From Cellulomonas sp. B6 (lineage in GTDB: Bacteria; Actinomycetota; Actinomycetes; Actinomycetales; Cellulomonadaceae): a stretch of 32,240 nucleotides of DNA. The notes under the pieces are model-generated. The model was not told the origin of the DNA and ran no database searches. It saw only the letters and a list, made by a program, of their open reading frames with translations. Positions 14,263-22,618 of the stretch are shown here, piece by piece. Position 1 is the stretch's first letter. Each line of letters begins with the position of its first letter. Where the stretch lies: positions 1-32,240 of the forward strand of contig NZ_LNTD01000059.1 of assembly GCF_001462455.1 (NCBI RefSeq), in the 5' to 3' direction. Both the position numbers and the translations under genes were made by a program.

Positions 14263-14961
14263 TCAGTCGTCGACGTCGAGGACGTCCGACGGTGCCGCCT
14301 CGCGCGCCGCCAGCGTCGGGTCGGCCAGCAGCGCGTCGACCACGGCCCGCGGTGCACCGATCGCGAGCTCGCGCGTGTAGATCGGCACGCCGACGAACCA
14401 CGTGCGGTCGTCCGGCCAGACCAGCGAGGGCAGGTCGTGGATCGCGGCGTCGAGCGCCAGCACCGCGCGCAGCGGCCCCGTCCACAGGTGGTACCCGCGG
14501 TGCGGCAGATCGAGCCGTTCGGCCGCGGGCCGCTCGACGCGCACCGCCGCGAGCACGGCGGCCGCCTCGGCCTCCGCCCGCGCGCGCTCGCCGGGCGTCG
14601 CGCCGGGCGCCATCAGGAGCGCCGTCCCCATGCCCGGCGCCGTGCGCGGGTCGGTGCCCGGGTCGTGCAGGAACCCCCAGCCCTCCCACAGCCCGCAGTG
14701 CACCGGCTGCGCCCCCGTGACGGGCGCGAGCACGTCCAGCACCCGGCGCACGACGTCGGCCGACGACGGACCCCCCGCCTGGTCGCCGTCCGGGACGAGG
14801 CGCACGACCGCGTACGCGTCGTACCCGTGCGGCACCGCGTGCCCGAGCGTCGGGCCGAACGGGCCGAGCCGCGGGGCGATCCACACTCCTGCCGCGGCGT
14901 CGCCGTCCCAGCGGGCTCCGGCGACGGCCAGGTGCGAGGTGCGGACGACCTCCCCGCTCAC
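14263..14961 (-). CDS. Conserved hypothetical protein coupled to a GNAT gene
   Basis: A 232-residue soluble protein from GTG 14961. Visible elements are VRTSHLAVAGARWDGDAAAGVWIAPRLG, HCGLWEGWGFLHDPG, LDLPHRGYHLWTGPLRAVLALD and LPSLVWPDDRTWFVGVPIYTREL. The aromatic-rich WEGWG and YHLWTGP blocks resemble an actinobacterial hypothetical family I cannot name. There are no membrane helices. Its GTG overlaps the TGA of the upstream GNAT gene (GTGA at 14958-14961), so the two are cotranslated and probably share a process. Confidence 0.75.
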   Translation of the reverse strand: MSGEVVRTSHLAVAGARWDGDAAAGVWIAPRLGPFGPTLGHAVPHGYDAYAVVRLVPDGDQAGGPSSADVVRRVLDVLAPVTGAQPVHCGLWEGWGFLHDPGTDPRTAPGMGTALLMAPGATPGERARAEAEAAAVLAAVRVERPAAERLDLPHRGYHLWTGPLRAVLALDAAIHDLPSLVWPDDRTWFVGVPIYTRELAIGAPRAVVDALLADPTLAAREAAPSDVLDVDD

Positions 14962-15857
14962 CCTGCGCCCCCGAGCACGGTCCACCACGTCGCGGTCACG
15001 CGCGGCGCGAATCCCAGGGCGTAGTAGAACTGCTGGTGGGACCCCACCTGCGCGCGCGGCGCGCCGCGCGCGGCGCAGCGACGGACGGCCTCCAGCACGG
15101 CGGCCCGCCCGAGGCCGCGCCGCCGGTGGTCGGGGTCGGTGCAGACCGGCTCGACGACGGCGGCGTGGTCGCCCTCGTGCCACCACGTGCCGCAGTACGC
15201 GGCGTACGTGCCGTCGTCGGCGACGACGAGGACCGACAGCGACGGGTCCTGCGACGGCGACGAGACGGCACGCTCCCGCCATGCGAGGGCCTCCGGGGTC
15301 GCGGCCGGCTCGCCGTCCTGACCGAAGCCGCGGTGCATCAACCGTTCCAGGCGACCCAGGTCGACGCCCTGGTCGAGGCCCTGCACGCGGTACCCGGCCG
15401 GGAGCGGGTACGCGAGACCGCCCTCGAGCTCGAGGACCGTCGCCTCGTCGCCGTGCTGCGTCGCGACCAGCCCACGAGAACGCGCGAGTCGCTGCAGCTC
15501 GACGTCGGCGTCGTCGACCAGGACGCGCACGCCGTGCGGGCCGCGCAGCGCGGCGAGAGCGTGGTCGAGCACCTCGGGCAGCAACCCCGCGCACCCGGGG
15601 TCGACCGCGAGGTACGCGTCGCCGGGGACGTCCTCGAACGTCGCGACCGCGACGACGCGCCCCTCGCGCTCCCACACCCCCACGCGGTGCAGCGCCGCGC
15701 GGTCGAGGCCGGGCTGCGCGAACGCCCACTCCCACCGGCTCCACCCGAACACGGGCGGCCGCTCGGCGCCGACGTGCAGCCGCCGCAGGAAGTCCCGCAC
15801 CGGGACGAAGTCTCCGTCGAGGTCCGTACCGCGGTAGGGCCGCACCGTCACCACCAC
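14958..15857 (-). CDS. Tandem GNAT family N-acetyltransferase
   Basis: A 299-residue protein with two GNAT-like halves. The N-terminal half (about residues 1-135) is degenerate: RPYRGTDLDGDFVPVRDFLRRLH, VGVWEREGRVVAVATFE. The C-terminal half has a good acetyl-CoA motif A, VEPVCTDPDHRRRGLGRAAVLEAVRR, preceded by YAAYCGTWWHEGDHAAVVEP and followed by GSHQQFYYALGF. It likely acetylates a small molecule or protein amine; the substrate is unknown. Three consecutive GTG codons (15857, 15854, 15851) could start it. A GGAGG at 15867-15871 lies 9 bases before the first, which I chose. It is the first gene of a two-gene operon. Confidence 0.88.
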   Translation of the reverse strand: MVVTVRPYRGTDLDGDFVPVRDFLRRLHVGAERPPVFGWSRWEWAFAQPGLDRAALHRVGVWEREGRVVAVATFEDVPGDAYLAVDPGCAGLLPEVLDHALAALRGPHGVRVLVDDADVELQRLARSRGLVATQHGDEATVLELEGGLAYPLPAGYRVQGLDQGVDLGRLERLMHRGFGQDGEPAATPEALAWRERAVSSPSQDPSLSVLVVADDGTYAAYCGTWWHEGDHAAVVEPVCTDPDHRRRGLGRAAVLEAVRRCAARGAPRAQVGSHQQFYYALGFAPRVTATWWTVLGGAG

Positions 15858-15910
15858 GTCCGTCCGCCTCCGTCGTCACGACGACGCCGCGACGGCGACG
15901 TCGGGTCACG

Positions 15911-15916
15911 ACGCTA
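15911..15916 (-). promoter_or_regulatory. Putative -10 box of the GNAT operon
   Basis: TAGCGT on the minus strand, about 54 bases upstream of GTG 15857. This leaves a leader containing the GGAGG ribosome binding site. No clear -35 element is seen. Confidence 0.4.
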
Positions 15917-15962
15917 GGGCGCGGCGGGTGCGCGCCACCAGGGCGGAAGGTCACGGCCCGCC

Positions 15963-16004
15963 CGGCGGTGACGGACGCGAGTCGGGTCGCGTCCGTCACC
16001 GCCG
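15963..16004. terminator. 18-bp-stem terminator after the surface protein gene
   Basis: A perfect 18-bp inverted repeat (left arm 15963-15980, right arm 15987-16004) with a 6-base loop GTCGGG. It lies 23 bases past the stop of the surface protein on the minus strand. Outer bases 15955-15961 and 16006-16012 add further complementarity across a small internal loop. No T-tract is present. Confidence 0.85.
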
Positions 16005-16026
16005 CGCGGGCCGGGGTCGTGCCGCG

Positions 16027-19000
16027 TCAGCGCCCCGCGTGGCGGCGGCGGGCGACGACGACCAGACCGGCACCGAGCACCAGCACGAGCGCGGACGCCG
16101 CCCCGATGCCGGCCACCTGGGCACCCGTGACGGCGAGCGCACCGCCGCGACCCGCGGACGGGGCAGCGGCGACCTCGACCGTGACGGTCGACGTCGTGCG
16201 GTTGCCCTGCGCGTCGGCGACCACGTACGTGATGGTCACGCTGCCCGTGAACCCGGGCTCCGGCGTGTAGACGAGCTTGCCGTCGACGATCGCGACCGTG
16301 CCCGACGCGGGCTGCGTGACGTCGACGATCGTCAGGGCGCCGCCCTCGGGGTCGCTGCTGCCCGCGAGCACGTCGATCACGACCGGGCCGCCGTTGCTGC
16401 CCGTCACGCTGGTCGGCGGCGCGACGGGTGCGCCGTTGGCGACACGGACCGACGCCGTGCCGCGCCGCGTCGCGGTGCCGTCGCTGACGACGTACTCGAA
16501 CGTCACGTCGCCCGACCAGCCGGTGGGCGGCGTGTACGTCACGACCCCGTCGACCAGCGCCACCGAGCCGCGCGGCGTCCCGTCGGCGTCCACCGGCGTG
16601 CCGACCTCGACGACCGTGAGCCGGTCGCCGTTGTCGTCGGTGACGCCCGCGAGGACGTCGACCACCACGGGCGTGCCGTACGGCGTGGCCACGGGGTCAC
16701 GGTGCTCCGGCACGGCCGGGGCCGCGTTGTCGACCGTCACGACGAGCGTGCCGTCCGCGGTGCCACCGGCGCCGTCGGCGACGGTGTACGCGACGGTGAC
16801 GTCACCCTTGAAGCCGGGGGCCCCGGTGACCGTGAGGCTGCGCCGGTCGCTCGCGACCGTGACGCGCGCGCCCTTGTCGGCCGACGCGGCGGTGACGACC
16901 AGCTGCTGGTCGGTGCCCGCGAGGTTCGCGTCCGTCGCCAGGGCGACGACGTCGACCGTCGCGGGCGTGCCCGCCGGGGTCGACACGCGGGCCTGCCGGG
17001 TGACCGGCGCGGCGTTGCGGACCGTGACGGTGACCGACGCGGTGCCGGTCGCGCTGCCGTCGGTCGCGGCGTAGTCGAACGTCGCGACGCCCGCCCAGCC
17101 GGCCGGCGGCGTGTACCGGACCTGCCCGTCGACGACCTCGACCGTGCCGCGCGGCGTGCCCTGCGCGTCGACCGGCGTGGTGAGGGACTCCGGCACGACC
17201 GTGAGGGCGTCGCCGTTCGCGTCGTCGTCGTTGTGCAGCACGTCCACCAGCACGGGGGTGTCGGTGTCGGTCGCGGCCGTGTCGGGCAGCGCGCGCGGTG
17301 CGGCGTTGTCGACCGTGACGAGCAGCGTGCCGTCCGTCGAGCCGCCGGCGCCGTCCTCCACCGTGAACGTCACGGTGACGGGGCCGCGGTAGCCCGGCGC
17401 GGGCCGCACGTCGAGCGTGCCGTCGGAGTTCACCGTGACCTGCGCGCCGTGGTCGGCCGACGCACCCGTGACGGTGAGCTCCTGGTCCGTGAGGCCGGAC
17501 GCGACGTTGACGTCGGACGCGTGCGCCAGGACGTCGACGCCCGCGAGCACCCCGTCGGTCGCGACCGTCGCGGTCGACGTCGTGACGACGGGTGCGACGT
17601 TGGGCGTCGTGACCGTGACCGTGCCGGTGCCCGTCAGGCCCATCGGGTCGGTCGCGACGTACGTGAACGTGTCCGTGCCCGCCCAGCCGACGGCCGGCGT
17701 GTAGCGGATCGCGCGGTCGCCGACGAGGACGGCCCCGCCGTGCACCGGCGCGGTGCCGACCGTGACGGCGAGCGTGTCGCCGTCGGGGTCGCTCACGGCG
17801 TCCGCCACGTCGACCACGACGTCCGCGGCGCCGTCCGGCACGGCCACGGTGCGGTCCTGCGCGACGGGAGCACCGTTGAACGTGACCGTCGCGGTCACGA
17901 CGGCCGAGCGCCCGGCAGGGGTCTGGTCGTCGGCCACGCGGTACGTCATGGTCGCGGGCCCGCTCGGGTTCGCGGGCGCGACGTAGGTCACGACCCCGGT
18001 GGTGGTGTCGACGGTCGCGTCGCCCTGCGTGAACGGCGTGACCACCTCGAGGTGGATCGGGTCGCCGTTCGGGTCGGAGTCGTTGGCGAGCAGCGGCAGC
18101 GCGGTCGTGCTGCCCGGGTTGACGCGGAACGTCTCCCCCTGGGCCACCGGTGCGCCGTTCGTGACGGTCACGGTGACGGTGCCGGTCGTGGCGCCGCCGC
18201 GCGTGTCCTCGACGACGTACTCGAACGTGTCCGTGCCGCGGAAGCCGGCCGTCGGCGTGTAGACGAGTCGCTGCTGGTCGTCGACCGTCACGGTGCCGTG
18301 CGGGGTGGTGGTGGGCACGGTGCGGAAGGCGATCGCGTCGCCGTTGGGGTCGGAGTCGTTCGCGAGCACCGCGATCGTCACCGGCGCACCGGCGGTCGTG
18401 GCGGTGTCGTCGCCGACCACGGGCGCCTCGTTGACCACGACGACCTGCACGGCCGCCGTCGAGCGCAGGCCCGTCGGGTCCTCGATCGTGTAGGTGAACA
18501 CGTCGCGCCCCGCGAAGTCGGCGCGCGGCGTGTAGGTGATCGCGCCGTCGGCGCCGATCGTCGCGGTGCCGCCCGCGGCGTCCGTGACCGCGACGGTCCG
18601 CAGCGGGCCGCCCTCGGCGTCGCGCGCGTCGGCCAGCACGTCGATCCGCAGGCCCGGCGTCGCGGTACGCGGCGTGAACGTCCGCACGTACGGCTGCGCG
18701 ACGGGCGGCGTCTGACCGTCGGGCGCGGTCTCGGCGACGGTCCGCTCGACGACGTTCGTCGCGGACGACGCGGCGGCGCGCGTGGTCTGGCCGCGGTACG
18801 TCATGGCCGCGGCGTTGACGAGCTCCACGCCCGCGGGCGCGTCGTCCTCGACCCGCACGCGGAACGTCACGACGTGCGCCGGGTCCGTGCCGACCGTGAT
18901 CGGGATGTCGCCACCGCGGGTCGCGTCGGCGCCCGCGCCGAGGTGCACGACCACATGGCCGCTCGGGTTCTGGGCGTAGTACCCGAGGTCGTCGCCCTCC

Positions 19001-20352
19001 GCGTCGGACAGCGGCTGCCCGTCGACCTGCAGCGAGCCCGGGACGTACGTCGTGCCGGTGGGGATCGCGTCGAAGAACCGGCTGTCGGACGCGACGTCGA
19101 GGCCGATGTTGCTCACGGGGACCGTGTACTCGAGCACGTCGCCGCGCCGCACGTCTCCGCCGTTGAGGTCGGTGACGGCCTTGTGGCCCAGCAGCGTGGG
19201 GTCGTACAGCTCGGTCGAGAACGTCACGACGCCGGGGAAGAACTGCTCGCCGCCGGTCGTCAGGCGGAACCTGGCGCTCGTGGCACCGTTCGGGATGTAG
19301 TCGCTGCCGACCGTGAACACGTCGGCGTCGAAGCCGAGCTGGTTGCGGTAGGCGGGGGTGCGGCGGCTGCCGTCGGCCTCGGCGCCGGGCAGGAACGCCC
19401 GGTCCACGCCACCGCGCGTGATCGTGGAGTTGAACGCGTTGTCGGCGGGGTTCGCGGCGTCGGTGAGCGCGCGGCCGTTGAGCAGCAGCTGGTCACCGAC
19501 GAGCCCGCGGTCGCCCTCGTAGGTGACGACGCCGACGGACGTGCGGATGTCACCCGTGGGCGGGGTGATGAAGCCGTCGACCGTGAACTCGGGCAGCGGG
19601 TCGTTGTTGGCGACCGAGCCGAACCCGTCGAACACCGTGAGGTTGCGCGCGGGCGCGGCCGGGTCGGCGACCGCGACGACGAGCGTCCAGCCCGCGTAGT
19701 TGTTGGTGCTGCCCGACGTCGACTGCACGTTGCCGACCGTGTACGAGCCGCTGCCGGCGGCCGTCACGAGGTCGGTCACGTCGGCGTACGCCTGGTAGCC
19801 CCGGTCCGGCGCGGCGTCGACGTGCGCCGCCGTGAGGTTCGTGTAGCCCGACGCGCCGGGGACGCGCAGCACGGCGCGGTCGCGGCGGGTCGCGTCCGCG
19901 TTCGTCGTGTTGGTCGCGGCGGTGCGCCCGCCCCAGTAGAGCCGAGCCCACAGCACGCTGCCGCCCGACGGGATCGCGAGCTCGGCGGACGAGGAGTTGA
20001 ACGTCGAGCCGTCGGCGTCGACGTCGACGAACGTCATGGTGTGGTCGTTGTTGCTGAGGTTCGTCGACGACGACCCGTCACGCACCGCGGCGCAGTTGTT
20101 CGCGCCCGTCGTGCACGTCATCAACGTGTTCGCGGAGAGCAGGATCTCGCCGTTCGTGTTGGTCGAGAACACCGAGCCGAACGGCCGGTACTCCGCTGCC
20201 GCGGCGGGCGTCGCGAGCCCCACGAGCGCGAGCGGTGCGACCAGCGCGGCGACGACCGCCGCCGCGAGCATCGCCGCGCGGCGCCGTCCTCGCCCCGACG
20301 CGTCCGCGCGCGTCCCCCTGCGCGTCCCGCGCACCACCTGCACCATCGTCAC
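16027..20352 (-). CDS. Giant secreted Ig/cadherin-like repeat protein with LAVTG sortase anchor
   Basis: About 1441 residues from GTG 20352, chosen because AGGGAG lies 6 bases upstream. Residues 1-53 are a long Arg-rich signal peptide (GRGRRRAAMLAAAVVAALVAPLALVGLATPAAAA). Next is a roughly 350-residue N-terminal domain with many Asn/Thr/Ser (VLWARLYWGGRTAATNTTNAD, NNYAGWTLVVAVADP), like surface-adhesin heads. A DUF11/isopeptide-like domain follows (AVTDLNGGDVRRGDVLEYTVPVSNIGLD). About nine tandem Ig/cadherin-like repeats come next, with NxAPV boundaries, Ca-binding-type DSDPNGD motifs, and YTPxxGFxGTDTFxYVVxD cores. The C-terminus has LAVTG (1406-1410), a hydrophobic helix and the basic tail RRRHAGR, the signal for class E sortase anchoring. 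It is probably a cell-wall adhesin or carbohydrate-binding surface protein; the ligand is unknown. Confidence 0.93.
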   Translation of the reverse strand: MTMVQVVRGTRRGTRADASGRGRRRAAMLAAAVVAALVAPLALVGLATPAAAAEYRPFGSVFSTNTNGEILLSANTLMTCTTGANNCAAVRDGSSSTNLSNNDHTMTFVDVDADGSTFNSSSAELAIPSGGSVLWARLYWGGRTAATNTTNADATRRDRAVLRVPGASGYTNLTAAHVDAAPDRGYQAYADVTDLVTAAGSGSYTVGNVQSTSGSTNNYAGWTLVVAVADPAAPARNLTVFDGFGSVANNDPLPEFTVDGFITPPTGDIRTSVGVVTYEGDRGLVGDQLLLNGRALTDAANPADNAFNSTITRGGVDRAFLPGAEADGSRRTPAYRNQLGFDADVFTVGSDYIPNGATSARFRLTTGGEQFFPGVVTFSTELYDPTLLGHKAVTDLNGGDVRRGDVLEYTVPVSNIGLDVASDSRFFDAIPTGTTYVPGSLQVDGQPLSDAEGDDLGYYAQNPSGHVVVHLGAGADATRGGDIPITVGTDPAHVVTFRVRVEDDAPAGVELVNAAAMTYRGQTTRAAASSATNVVERTVAETAPDGQTPPVAQPYVRTFTPRTATPGLRIDVLADARDAEGGPLRTVAVTDAAGGTATIGADGAITYTPRADFAGRDVFTYTIEDPTGLRSTAAVQVVVVNEAPVVGDDTATTAGAPVTIAVLANDSDPNGDAIAFRTVPTTTPHGTVTVDDQQRLVYTPTAGFRGTDTFEYVVEDTRGGATTGTVTVTVTNGAPVAQGETFRVNPGSTTALPLLANDSDPNGDPIHLEVVTPFTQGDATVDTTTGVVTYVAPANPSGPATMTYRVADDQTPAGRSAVVTATVTFNGAPVAQDRTVAVPDGAADVVVDVADAVSDPDGDTLAVTVGTAPVHGGAVLVGDRAIRYTPAVGWAGTDTFTYVATDPMGLTGTGTVTVTTPNVAPVVTTSTATVATDGVLAGVDVLAHASDVNVASGLTDQELTVTGASADHGAQVTVNSDGTLDVRPAPGYRGPVTVTFTVEDGAGGSTDGTLLVTVDNAAPRALPDTAATDTDTPVLVDVLHNDDDANGDALTVVPESLTTPVDAQGTPRGTVEVVDGQVRYTPPAGWAGVATFDYAATDGSATGTASVTVTVRNAAPVTRQARVSTPAGTPATVDVVALATDANLAGTDQQLVVTAASADKGARVTVASDRRSLTVTGAPGFKGDVTVAYTVADGAGGTADGTLVVTVDNAAPAVPEHRDPVATPYGTPVVVDVLAGVTDDNGDRLTVVEVGTPVDADGTPRGSVALVDGVVTYTPPTGWSGDVTFEYVVSDGTATRRGTASVRVANGAPVAPPTSVTGSNGGPVVIDVLAGSSDPEGGALTIVDVTQPASGTVAIVDGKLVYTPEPGFTGSVTITYVVADAQGNRTTSTVTVEVAAAPSAGRGGALAVTGAQVAGIGAASALVLVLGAGLVVVARRRHAGR

Positions 20353-20487
20353 GACCGTCTCCCTGCCTCCGTGGACGGACGCGCGTTCAAGACGCCCGTC
20401 CAGCAGGCAACGTAGGGAGAGGCGCAAGGGGCCGTTGGTGACGCCGCGGGGCGAATGCGACGCAGCGGACCGGGTGAAGAACGAGGT

Positions 20488-20529
20488 CAGCGCCGCGGCC
20501 TGGGTACCAGGACCCAGGCCGCGGCGCTG
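20488..20529. terminator. 18-bp-stem terminator after the ABC transporter operon
   Basis: A perfect 18-bp inverted repeat (20488-20505 with 20512-20529) around a 6-base loop ACCAGG. It lies about 50 bases beyond the stop of the last permease gene on the minus strand. It also separates that operon from the surface protein gene's promoter region. Confidence 0.85.
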
Positions 20530-20578
20530 CGGCGCCTCTCGGGCGGCGGCACCGTGGGTGCTGCCACCCCTGCGGGCG

Positions 20579-21511
20579 TCAGCCCTTGACGGAGCCGAGC
20601 ATGACGCCGGAGACGAAGTACCGCTGCACGAACGGGTACACGCAGAGGATCGGGATGATCGTGAGGATCATGGTGACCGACTGGATGTTGGCGGCGATCG
20701 CGGCGGACGTCGTGCCCGCGACGGCAGCCCCCTCGGACGCCGCGGACGACGCCCCGGCGATGAGGTTGCGCAGGAACAGCGTGACCGGGAACAGCTCCTG
20801 CTTGTCGATGTACAGGAACGCCGCGAACCAGTCGTTCCAGATCGCCACCGAGTAGAACAGGATCATGGTCGCGATCACCGCCTTGGACAGCGGGATGACG
20901 ATCCGGCCGAAGATGCCGAACCAGCCCAGGCCGTCAATCTGCGCGGCCTCCTCCATCTCCGCCGGCAGGTTCTCGAAGAACGACTTCATGACCAGCAGGT
21001 TGAAGATCGAGATCGCACCCGGCAGCACCACGGCCCACATCGTGTTCTTCAGCCCGAGGGTCTGGATGAGCACGTAGTTGGGGATCAGGCCGCCGTTGAA
21101 GAACATCGTGAACATCGCGACCCAGATCAGTCCGGTGCGCCCGCGCAGGTGGTGCTTGGACAGCACGAACGCCAGCAGCGTCGTCAGGACCATCGCGATC
21201 GTCGTCCCGACGACCGTGTAGACCACCGTGTTGCGGTACGAGTTCCAGAACAGCTTGTTCTGCCAGACCGCGTTGTACGTGTCGAGGTTGAACCCGACGG
21301 GCCACACGTTGACCAGCCCCGCCTTGACGGCGCCGGGGCTCGAGAACGACTGCGCGATCACGGTGATGAACGGGTACAGCATGAACAGGCACAGCAGCAC
21401 CAGGAACGTGCCGTTGACCCACGTGAAGACCCGGTAGCCGCGCGAGTCGCGCGGGCCGACGGACGTGCCCCCGGCGGGGCTCGTCGAGGACGTCAGGGCG
21501 GACTGCGTCAC
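20579..21511 (-). CDS. CUT1 carbohydrate ABC transporter permease (LplC/YtcP-like)
   Basis: A 310-residue inner-membrane permease with six predicted helices, starting RVFTWVNGTFLVLLCLFMLYPFITVIAQSFSS. The EAA loop that contacts the ATPase is EMEEAAQIDGLGWFGIFGRIVIPLSKAV. The C-terminus YPFVQRYFVSGVMLGSVKG is the typical LplC/MalG-like ending. With the permease upstream it forms the channel for a sugar or sugar derivative delivered by the lipoprotein at 22619. GTG 21511 overlaps the TGA of the upstream permease (GTGA), giving coupled translation. No ATPase is encoded in the operon. Confidence 0.94.
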   Translation of the reverse strand: MTQSALTSSTSPAGGTSVGPRDSRGYRVFTWVNGTFLVLLCLFMLYPFITVIAQSFSSPGAVKAGLVNVWPVGFNLDTYNAVWQNKLFWNSYRNTVVYTVVGTTIAMVLTTLLAFVLSKHHLRGRTGLIWVAMFTMFFNGGLIPNYVLIQTLGLKNTMWAVVLPGAISIFNLLVMKSFFENLPAEMEEAAQIDGLGWFGIFGRIVIPLSKAVIATMILFYSVAIWNDWFAAFLYIDKQELFPVTLFLRNLIAGASSAASEGAAVAGTTSAAIAANIQSVTMILTIIPILCVYPFVQRYFVSGVMLGSVKG

Positions 21512-22536
21512 CACAGGCTTGCTCCCACCACTCGGCGCGACACGAAGTTCGCGGTCAGCACCATCACGAGGCCGATGAGGGCCTGGAACAGGCCGATCGC
21601 GGTCGCGTAGCTGAAGTTGTTCGAGACCAGCCCGACCCGGTACAGGTAGGTCGAGACGACGTCGGCGGTCGAGTAGGTCAGCGGGTTGTACAGCAGCAGG
21701 ACCTTCTCGAACCCGACGTTGAGGAACGTGCCGATGTTGAGGATGAGCAGCGTGACCATGGTGGGGCGGATGCCCGGCAGCGTCACGTGCCAGGTCTGGC
21801 GCCAGCGGTTGGCCCCGTCGATGCGTGCGGCCTCGTAGAGGGACGCGTCGACAGTGGTGAGCGCGGCGAGGTAGAGGATCGTGCCCCAGCCGACGGTCTG
21901 CCAGATCTCGGACCCCACGTAGATGGTCCGGAACCACTCGGCGCGCTGCAGGAACGGGATCGCCTCGCCACCGAACCCCTCGACGATCTGGTTGACCGTG
22001 CCCTGCAGCGACAGCAGCTGCATGGTCATGCCGACCACGATGACGACCGACAGGAAGTGCGGCAGGTAGGAGATCGACTGCACGGTGCGCTTGAACGCGC
22101 GGTGCCGCACCTCGTTGAGCGCCAGCGCGAGCACGATCGGCAGCGGGAAGCAGAACAGCAGGGTCAGACCGCCGAGGATCGCCGTGTTCGCGAAGACGTT
22201 CCAGAAGTTGGGGTCGGACAGGAACATCTCGATGTACCGCGTGCCGACCCACTCGTCGCCGATGATGCTGCCGCCGGGGCGGAACCGGCGGAAGGCGATG
22301 ATGTTGCCGAACATCGGCGCGTACCGGAACACCAGCAGGAACAGCACCGGGACCAGCGCCATCGCGTACAGCGGCCAGTCGCGCCGGAAGGCCGCGCGCA
22401 TCGGCACCTTGCCCGAGGCCCGGCCGCGGCGGGGGCGGCCGGCGGGGCGACCCCCGGCGCCGCCGGGGGCGGGCGCCCGTTCGGGCCGCCGACCCTCGGT
22501 CACGAGTGCGTCGCCCGTCACTTGAGCTGCGCTCAT
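21508..22536 (-). CDS. CUT1 carbohydrate ABC transporter permease (LplB/YtaP-like)
   Basis: A 342-residue permease. It has a Gly/Pro/Arg-rich cytoplasmic N-terminus of about 50 residues, then six helices beginning WPLYAMALVPVLFLLVFRYAPMFGNIIAF. The EAA loop is LYEAARIDGANRWRQTWHVTLPGIRP. The periplasmic-style GGSIIGDEWVGTRYIEMFLSDPNFW segment and the C-terminal SRRVVGASLW are typical of LplB relatives. ATG 22536 has AAGGAGTG (22541-22548) upstream. It forms the heterodimeric channel with the gene at 20579. Confidence 0.94.
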   Translation of the reverse strand: MSAAQVTGDALVTEGRRPERAPAPGGAGGRPAGRPRRGRASGKVPMRAAFRRDWPLYAMALVPVLFLLVFRYAPMFGNIIAFRRFRPGGSIIGDEWVGTRYIEMFLSDPNFWNVFANTAILGGLTLLFCFPLPIVLALALNEVRHRAFKRTVQSISYLPHFLSVVIVVGMTMQLLSLQGTVNQIVEGFGGEAIPFLQRAEWFRTIYVGSEIWQTVGWGTILYLAALTTVDASLYEAARIDGANRWRQTWHVTLPGIRPTMVTLLILNIGTFLNVGFEKVLLLYNPLTYSTADVVSTYLYRVGLVSNNFSYATAIGLFQALIGLVMVLTANFVSRRVVGASLW

Positions 22537-22562
22537 GTCTCACTCCTTCGTGAGCAGGTGGT

Positions 22563-22605
22563 GCCCGGTGGGCCGGCCCCGGACATCGGGGCCGGCCCAC
22601 CGGGC
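22563..22605 (-). terminator. 19-bp intercistronic hairpin after the binding-protein gene
   Basis: A perfect 19-bp inverted repeat (22563-22581 with 22587-22605) around a 5-base loop GACAT. It starts 13 bases after the binding-protein stop and ends 15 bases before the ribosome binding site of the next permease gene. In known sugar transporter operons such a hairpin stabilises the abundant binding-protein mRNA or partly terminates before the permease genes. That role is inferred here. Confidence 0.85.
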
Positions 22606-22618
22606 GGGGAGGGCGGGC

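Noticed and set aside
15928-20415. Long plus-strand open frame of 1495 codons opposite the surface protein
   Set aside because: The minus strand shows a signal peptide, repeats and sortase signal; the plus frame is a composition artefact.
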